NCBI GenBank assembly: GCA_030668425.1
Contig: DAOUTY010000006.1
Span: 1-19,658 of the forward strand
DNA: 19,658 bases
Reading direction: 5' to 3'
Origin: Chloroflexota bacterium
GTDB lineage: Bacteria > Chloroflexota > Dehalococcoidia > SZUA-161
Numbering within the stretch: position 1 is the first letter of the stretch; each line of letters begins with the position of its first letter. The position numbers and the translations under genes were made by a program. Of this stretch, positions 15,453 to 19,658 are shown in pieces. The notes beneath the pieces are model-generated. The model was not told where the DNA came from, did no database searches, and was given only the letters and a program-made list of their open reading frames with translations.

Positions 15453-15842
15453 TCACTCCAATCCGTCATCGCCTCTTAGCTCCGGGGGTTTCATTTCTTC
15501 AATTACCTCGGAGACGTCCTCGCCTGCCTCAAGCCTGTCCATAAGCTCCTCCGTTTCGGGAGTGCTGTCTTCATCTGCAGCGCGGCTCATCTTGCGGCTC
15601 CACTCAGCGAGAGCACGTGGGTCGTTGCGCATCAGTCCTTGAGTAAGCTTGGAGTCGGAGAGGATGTCATCGTAGACGCTTTTGTCAGATTTGGACCTGC
15701 GGACAGCGAATTTGGAAAAGATTCGAGAAAGGTCCTCGCTGCCACAGTGGGTACAGGTCGGGTTTGAAGGCAGGGAAAAACTATGGACAAATATCTCTGC
15801 CTTGCGGCGGCAGTTGTTGCATCGATATTCATAGATTGGCAT
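15453..15842 (-). CDS. FmdB-family zinc ribbon protein (first copy)
   Basis: 129 residues; starts MPIYEYRCNNCRRKAEIF and has the second CxxC pair in CTHCGSEDLSRIFSKFAV, followed by a charged, mostly helical and acidic tail (SVYDDILSDSKLTQ ... EELMDRLEAGEDVSEVIEE). GAGGTG seven bases before ATG 15842 supports the start. It is the promoter-proximal gene of the fmdB-fmdB-thiD2/thiE-translin operon. The tail of this copy ends differently from that of the second (helical acidic versus basic), so they may have separate partners. Function unknown beyond metal binding inferred from the four cysteines. Confidence 0.88.
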   Translation of the reverse strand: MPIYEYRCNNCRRKAEIFVHSFSLPSNPTCTHCGSEDLSRIFSKFAVRRSKSDKSVYDDILSDSKLTQGLMRNDPRALAEWSRKMSRAADEDSTPETEELMDRLEAGEDVSEVIEEMKPPELRGDDGLE

Positions 15843-16035
15843 CTAAGGGCACCTCGCTAACGTTCTTAGTACTTCTATTCTAGCTTGAATTCTATCATAA
15901 CGGGGCTAATGAGTAAACTTGTGTGCCAATGGCTTGGGTGTAATTATTTCGCCTCAACCTCTTTCAGGGTCGCGCTTGGGCCGGCAACAGCGGATGAGGA
16001 CTTGAACCCACGAGTTAAGTACTGATATAAGGCCA

Positions 16036-16044
16036 TGCTATAAT
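16036..16044 (+). promoter_or_regulatory. Extended -10 promoter element for folP
   Basis: TGCTATAAT: a perfect TATAAT (16039-16044) with the TG of an extended -10. The -35 region is poor, as is common for this class. Transcription would begin near 16051, so TTG 16056 would have almost no leader; this favours ATG 16074 as the folP start. Confidence 0.6.
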
Positions 16045-16073
16045 GTACCCGAGAATTGTTCCTGAGTAGCGAT

Positions 16074-16919
16074 ATGGGTAGCGTTTTTGAAGACCGTCTG
16101 GGAGTTACTCGCTGTGGTAATGTGGAGTTCAGATGGGGGCAGCGGACCTATGTAATGGGTGTTGTCAATGTTGCCCCTGATTCCTTCTCGGGCGATGGGC
16201 TTCGTAGCGTGGACGACGCCGTTGCTCAAGCTTGGAGGTTTGTTGCTGAGGGCGCTGACATCATCGATGTTGGCGGAGAGTCTACTCGCCCGGACTTCAC
16301 CCCGATTTCTATTGAGGAAGAGCTGGGACGGGTGCTGCCGGTAATCGAGAGATTGGCAAACGAGCTGCCAGCGCCAGTGAGCGTTGATACCTATAAATCG
16401 GCGGTAGCACGGGATGCGGTGGCGGCAGGGGCACGGATGATCAACGATGTCTGGGGGCTAAAGCGCGACCCGGAGATAGCGCAGGTGGCAGCGGATAGTG
16501 GAATACCCCTGGTAATCACGCAGAATCAAAGGGATGCTTCCTTTCATCACTTCTTCCCCGAGCTTGTCGCTGACCTTGAGAGAAGCCTACAGCTTGCGCT
16601 GAAGGCCGGGGTTGAGTGGAGCAATATCATCGTAGACCCGGGGGTTGGCTTCGGGAAGACGGTGGAACAGAACCTGGAGATTGTCCGCCGTTTATCGGAG
16701 TTGAAGTCGCTGGGGCGGCCGATTCTGCTTGGCACCTCGCGCAAGTCGTTTATCGGGCTTGTGCTCGATCTGCCTGTTGACCAACGCCTGGAGGGGACAG
16801 CGGCCTCAATAGCCATTGGCATCGCCAACGGCGCTGACATGGTGAGGGTGCACGATATTGGACAGATGGTGCGAGTCGTCAGGATGAGCGATGCCATTAT
16901 CAGAGGGCGTTCTTCCTGA
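16074..16919 (+). CDS. folP: Dihydropteroate synthase
   Basis: Condenses 6-hydroxymethyl-dihydropterin diphosphate with p-aminobenzoate to dihydropteroate, in folate synthesis. 281 residues from ATG 16074: MGVVNVAPDSFSGDG (family: MGIxNVTPDSFSDGG), DVGGESTRP (65-73), SVDTYKS, INDVWGL, IVDPGVGFGKTVEQNLEI, LLGTSRKSFIG and the closing EGTAAS...RVHD are all present, so the enzyme looks active. An alternative TTG start at 16056 adds six residues, but lies too close to the predicted transcription start. Ribosome site weak. Followed after 12 bases by folK. Diverges from the fmdB operon; the 230-base gap holds the promoter above and nothing else I can name. Confidence 0.96.
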   Translation: MGSVFEDRLGVTRCGNVEFRWGQRTYVMGVVNVAPDSFSGDGLRSVDDAVAQAWRFVAEGADIIDVGGESTRPDFTPISIEEELGRVLPVIERLANELPAPVSVDTYKSAVARDAVAAGARMINDVWGLKRDPEIAQVAADSGIPLVITQNQRDASFHHFFPELVADLERSLQLALKAGVEWSNIIVDPGVGFGKTVEQNLEIVRRLSELKSLGRPILLGTSRKSFIGLVLDLPVDQRLEGTAASIAIGIANGADMVRVHDIGQMVRVVRMSDAIIRGRSS

Positions 16920-16931
16920 CCGGGGATTGAG

Positions 16932-17465
16932 ATGGCGGATTCAGCAGAAGTATCCATGAATCCCATGACATACCTGGGACTGGGATCGAACCTGGGGGAC
17001 AGGGCGGGCAATCTGACCATAGCCACGGAACGCTTGTCTCAGGAAATTACTATCAAGGAGATATCCTCTATTTATGAGACTGAACCTGTGGGCTATAAGG
17101 AGCAACCATTGTTTCTCAACGCGGTTGTATCGGCAGAGACAGAACTTGACCCCTTTGAACTTCTGCATTTCATAAAGCGAATCGAAAGCGATATGGGGAG
17201 GAAACCTGGCTTTCGCAATGCTCCTCGACTCATCGATATAGACATCCTTTTCTATGAAGACATGATAATCCGGACTGGCGAGCTTACTGTCCCGCATCCT
17301 GGCATAGCCGATCGTGCTTTTGTCCTTGTTCCTTTAGCCGAGATCGCCGGTGAGTTCGTTCACCCCGTAAGCCAGAGGAAGGTTGGCGATTTGCTGGCTG
17401 AGGTAGATGGGATTGCTGGTGTGAGGGGGGTGGGCAGATTGAGCCTGAGGGAAACAATAAACTAG
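16932..17465 (+). CDS. folK: 6-hydroxymethyl-7,8-dihydropterin pyrophosphokinase
   Basis: Activates hydroxymethyl-dihydropterin with ATP for FolP. 177 residues; YLGLGSNLGDR (14-24), SSIYETEPVGYKEQPLFLNAVV (in parts), GRKPGFRNAPRLIDIDILFY and VPHPGIADRAFVLVPLAEIA are the HPPK signatures including the paired aspartates (DID) that hold magnesium. ATG 16932 follows a GGGGA-type sequence; Met12 (16965), directly before YLGLGSN, is a possible alternative without a ribosome site. Many bacteria have folB (dihydroneopterin aldolase) between folP and folK or fused to folK; here there is none, and a PTPS-family gene follows instead. Confidence 0.96.
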   Translation: MADSAEVSMNPMTYLGLGSNLGDRAGNLTIATERLSQEITIKEISSIYETEPVGYKEQPLFLNAVVSAETELDPFELLHFIKRIESDMGRKPGFRNAPRLIDIDILFYEDMIIRTGELTVPHPGIADRAFVLVPLAEIAGEFVHPVSQRKVGDLLAEVDGIAGVRGVGRLSLRETIN

Positions 17466-17479
17466 GTTGCGGAGGGAAT

Positions 17480-17842
17480 ATGTATCAAGTTTCAGTCAGG
17501 AAGCATTTTGATGCGGCTCACTATCTGAGGGGATATCGCGGCAAGTGTGAGGAGATCCACGGGCATCGCTTCGAAGTTGTGGTTTGCGTAGAGGCCGAAG
17601 GTCTAAATGATATAGGCATAGCTTTCGACTTCGCCGAACTCAAGAAGCACCTGGGCGAGATACTGGAACGTTTCGATCATGTCTGCCTGAACGATATTCC
17701 TCCGTTCGATAGCATCAACCCTTCCTCGGAGAATATCGCCAGGACCGTTTATGAGGCGCTAATCGGGGAGTTGAGCGGGGTTGTTATCTCGCGGGTTGAG
17801 GTTTGGGAGTCTCCGGAGTCAAGGGTAGCCTACATACCCTAG
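17480..17842 (+). CDS. 6-pyruvoyl-tetrahydropterin synthase family protein, possible FolB substitute
   Basis: A 120-residue PTPS/QueD fold protein. Zinc ligands His14 (DAAHYL), His27 and His29 (IHGH) are in place; Asp66-His67 and Glu110 complete the usual site. The active-site motif is CEEIHGH: Cys23 is the nucleophile position of QueD/PTPS (CxxxHGH), while Glu24 gives ExxHGH, the mark of PTPS-III proteins that cleave dihydroneopterin triphosphate to hydroxymethylpterin and replace FolB. Proteins carrying both (PTPS-I/III) have been described as possibly bifunctional. Position directly after folP and folK, 14 bases from folK, with no folB, supports a folate role; a queuosine role (QueD) is the alternative. 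GGAGGG before ATG 17480 supports the start. Confidence 0.88.
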   Translation: MYQVSVRKHFDAAHYLRGYRGKCEEIHGHRFEVVVCVEAEGLNDIGIAFDFAELKKHLGEILERFDHVCLNDIPPFDSINPSSENIARTVYEALIGELSGVVISRVEVWESPESRVAYIP

Positions 17843-17871
17843 TGAGGCACTGAGTGTAATCCTGGGGCGCT

Positions 17872-18096
17872 TTACTCTTCGTGTGGACTATCGGGTGACT
17901 TACTGACCTGCGTGGAAGCCATTAGTCGGCCGATCGAGAAGCCTATACCCAGAACTGCTGAGAACCCGACGATCACGGGAGCAGCTATTGCCCAGAAGCG
18001 CCAGTCACCGCCGGCGACCAGCCCCCATATAAACAGACCTGCAAGAACAAGGCAAATGAAGCTGATTACCGCGCCGGCTATTTGAAACTTCGTCAT
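17872..18096 (-). CDS. Small two-helix membrane protein, function unknown
   Basis: 74 residues with two membrane helices (about 5-29 and 35-60) joined by a short GGDWR turn, and a polar tail (STQVSKSPDSPHEE). I do not recognise a family. AGGAGG lies twelve bases before ATG 18096, longer than ideal but the only strong site. It faces the PTPS gene tail to tail, with 29 bases between. Coding is supported by the hydrophobic pattern and the ribosome site. Confidence 0.65.
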   Translation of the reverse strand: MTKFQIAGAVISFICLVLAGLFIWGLVAGGDWRFWAIAAPVIVGFSAVLGIGFSIGRLMASTQVSKSPDSPHEE

Positions 18097-18167
18097 TGCG
18101 TGTTAATACCTCCTAACCCTGGTTTTGTAATGCCCTCGGAGGGCAGCATCCAGTCGGTTACTGTGCC

Positions 18168-18350
18168 TCAATCGCGAAGGTCCGGGGGCAGTAGATTGGG
18201 GATAGCATCGTTGATTGGATAAGTCTCGGGGCACTGGGTGCACTTCAATGATCCCGTAATTACCTCGTTCTCATCCTCTTCAGTCACTTCGAGTTGAAGG
18301 GGTCCTTTGCACATAGGGCAGGCCAGAATATCCATCAACTCTCTCTTCAT
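18168..18350 (-). CDS. Trm112-like zinc ribbon protein
   Basis: 60 residues: MKRELMDILACPMCKGPL, a variable strand pair, CTQCPETYPINDAIPNLLP. This is the Trm112 pattern: two CxxC pairs and the YPIxxxIPxLLP ending. In eukaryotes and archaea Trm112 activates several RNA and protein methyltransferases; in bacteria such small proteins are widespread with mostly unknown partners. Start ATG 18350 is preferred to 18377, since AGGAGAGG lies just upstream and the conserved region begins there. The gene stands alone, 71 bases upstream of the two-helix gene. Confidence 0.85.
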   Translation of the reverse strand: MKRELMDILACPMCKGPLQLEVTEEDENEVITGSLKCTQCPETYPINDAIPNLLPPDLRD

Positions 18351-18517
18351 AGCACCTCTCCTCGGGAATGTCCTCAATCGTGCCTAATTGTAGTTTAAGC
18401 GCGATAGGTTGTCAATAAGAAGCAGGTGAGGAAAGTCGTAGTAGACGGCGACCAAAATGGAGCAGGGATTCGAGGCAATGTTAGAGTGTGATGTGGGGAT
18501 TGGGGGGGCATACGAAG

Positions 18518-18874
18518 CTAGAGCTTGTTGCCGGAGCCCCGGATACTACATTCCTGACGGGTGGGGTTGGATTTCACGACACAACTATCAACGTAGAAAT
18601 CGACTTCCCGTCCATCTTCCAGAACCAGGGTAAAAGAGCCTGAGGGGGCTGCCGGGTTGTCACCGGGCAACGTATCGCCATCCAGAAGCGAGATCTCCCC
18701 TGTGACGGACTTGCGGCTGAAGTGCGCTTCGTTTTTACCAAACGACCTTGCGGTTATCTCCTCCGCCTCAACGCACAGGTTGTAGCTGACCCTTGCGATA
18801 GATTCACCTCTCCTGTGCACGTGTCCGTTTCCCTTAAGGATTTCAACAATCTTGTCCCCTCTGTGTAGTGTCAT
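18518..18874 (-). CDS. Hypothetical protein, beta-rich
   Basis: 118 residues, soluble, no signal peptide. Alternating polar and hydrophobic residues suggest a beta-rich fold with an acidic GEISLLDGDTLPGDN loop; two cysteines occur near the end (VDSCVVKS, RQECSIRG) and one at LCVEAEE. I do not recognise a family. AGGAGG seven bases before ATG 18874 gives strong support that it is translated. The 140-base gap between it and the Trm112-like gene shows no clear terminator. Nothing in the context points to a role. Confidence 0.7.
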   Translation of the reverse strand: MTLHRGDKIVEILKGNGHVHRRGESIARVSYNLCVEAEEITARSFGKNEAHFSRKSVTGEISLLDGDTLPGDNPAAPSGSFTLVLEDGREVDFYVDSCVVKSNPTRQECSIRGSGNKL

Positions 18875-18993
18875 TCGATAGCCTCCTGGACCTGCTGCGG
18901 GTTATCATGTATTGGCATGGTTTTTGTCTGGAGATCCATGTGGTATTATACCTATCGGAGCGGAATGCCTCAAGCGGCGAGGGTCTAGTCGAT

Positions 18994-19134
18994 ATGTGTC
19001 TGGTAATCGTTCTGATGGCAATTGCAGTCGCCATATTGGGTCTTTTCTGGCGGCATATACTATTTGTACTCCTGGTGCTGGCCCTGATATTATTGGTGTC
19101 GCGTTTCCTTCGAAGCCGCGGGGGGAGGTCCTGA
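18994..19134 (+). CDS. Possible 46-residue membrane protein
   Basis: ATG 18994 opens a short frame with a strongly hydrophobic run (CLVIVLMAIAVAILGLF, then ILFVLLVLALILLVSRFL) and a basic end (RSRGGRS), giving two short helices or one hairpin with a positive-inside tail. A GAGG lies about eleven bases upstream. The frame continues open to 18868, but that part has ordinary composition and overlaps the divergent gene. It fills an otherwise empty 290-base gap. Without a good ribosome site it remains uncertain. Confidence 0.4.
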   Translation: MCLVIVLMAIAVAILGLFWRHILFVLLVLALILLVSRFLRSRGGRS

Positions 19135-19165
19135 GCGTTATATAGGGCAGTTAAGCTGCGGGAGT

Positions 19166-19658
19166 CTACGAAGGCGCTGCTTCCAATACCAAGGTTTCGT
19201 TAGGGGCAAATCCCCAGTCACCAATGGGCCATATAATAAGCCACGCCTTGCCTACTATGTTTCCCTGGGGAATCGGCCCTCCGTTGCGGGAGTCATAGCT
19301 TACGCCACGGTTATCTCCCATGACGAAGTACTCGTCTGAGGGCACAACCCAGGTTCCAGCTAGCCCACCAGAGCTTGATGATAGGTACGGTTCTTCCAGT
19401 ATCTCCCCATCAATATAGACTGTGCCGTCTCTTTTCACCTCCACGGTCTCGCCGGGCATGCCGATCACCCTCTTGATTCGATCATACTGGGGCTGGTCGG
19501 GTGCCTGAAAGACAATGACATCGCCTCGACTGGGATTGCTCCCGAGCCAGTACGCTGTCTTGTTTACCAGGACATACTGTCTGTTATGGAGGTTGGGCTC
19601 CATGCTCGTGCCTTCGATCCTGAAGTTCTGTATCAGGAAATGGAGGGCGAAAAAGACA
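19166..19658 (-). CDS. lepB: Signal peptidase I, N-terminus cut by window edge
   Basis: Cleaves signal peptides of exported proteins at the outer face of the membrane. The frame reaches the right edge without a start, so the gene continues beyond 19658. Reading in from the edge: the end of a membrane helix (FFALHFLIQNFRIEG), then TSMEPNL with the catalytic serine (codon 19606-19604), YVLVNKTAYW, GDVIVFQAP, the lysine block YDRIKRVIGMPGE, and GDNRGVSYDSRNGG (box E). The C-terminal end is complete. Typical of the short Gram-positive/Chloroflexota type rather than the longer E. coli enzyme. Confidence 0.95.
   Translation of the reverse strand, partial: VFFALHFLIQNFRIEGTSMEPNLHNRQYVLVNKTAYWLGSNPSRGDVIVFQAPDQPQYDRIKRVIGMPGETVEVKRDGTVYIDGEILEEPYLSSSSGGLAGTWVVPSDEYFVMGDNRGVSYDSRNGGPIPQGNIVGKAWLIIWPIGDWGFAPNETLVLEAAPS

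Noticed and set aside
15985..16015. tRNA-like T-arm on the minus strand (GTGGGTTCAAGTCC)
   Set aside because: Only the T-loop words match; the T-stem pairs at just three positions, and no acceptor, D-arm or anticodon arm can be folded around it.

Overview
The window is ordinary chromosomal DNA of moderate GC content, densely packed with genes, apart from a short transposase remnant at its left edge. The gene set fits a bacterium of the Chloroflexota, probably Dehalococcoidia: a ThiD2-ThiE fusion, paired FmdB zinc ribbons, a translin-family protein, a Lgt with the internal GRVGCIINGCCCGEP motif, and a NikLMQO nickel transporter. This placement is inference from gene content; there is no rRNA or marker gene here to prove it.

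Layout, left to right. 3-176: tail of an IS3/IS481-type transposase. 194-3734, minus strand: a RhlB-like DEAD-box helicase (TTG start), then the translational GTPase TypA/BipA. 3735-4253: a 519-base regulatory gap with two operator-like dyads built on TTGCAA and a terminator-like hairpin. 4254-7757, plus strand: a nickel ECF transporter operon made of a His/Cys-tailed lipoprotein, NikL, NikM (CbiM), CbiQ and CbiO. 7940-9018, minus: an SCP-2-like protein and a Fur-family regulator with a matching operator half-site upstream. 9187-9307: a REP-like inverted pair of hairpins. 9333-10172, plus: lgt, apparently starting at a non-canonical ATC. 10199-13178, minus: a zur-znuA-znuC-znuB operon behind a near-consensus promoter with a Fur-type dyad on its start site. 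13369-15842, minus: fmdB-fmdB-thiD2/thiE-translin. 16074-17842, plus: folP-folK-PTPS. 17872-18874, minus: a two-helix membrane protein, a Trm112-like zinc ribbon and an unrecognised protein. 18994-19134: a possible tiny membrane protein. 19166-19658, minus: the catalytic part of signal peptidase I, cut by the right edge.

The central theme is metal homeostasis. There are two uptake systems (Ni/Co and Zn), each linked to its own Fur-family regulator and its own type of operator sequence. The sites near the nickel operon (TTATTGCAA half-sites) resemble the Nur box of actinobacteria; the site before zur (TGAAAA/TTTTCA) resembles a Zur/Fur 7-1-7 box. The other blocks are cofactor synthesis (thiamine, folate/pterin), RNA handling (helicase, translin, Trm112) and protein export (Lgt, signal peptidase). 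I see no CRISPR array, no prophage, and no complete tRNA or rRNA gene.
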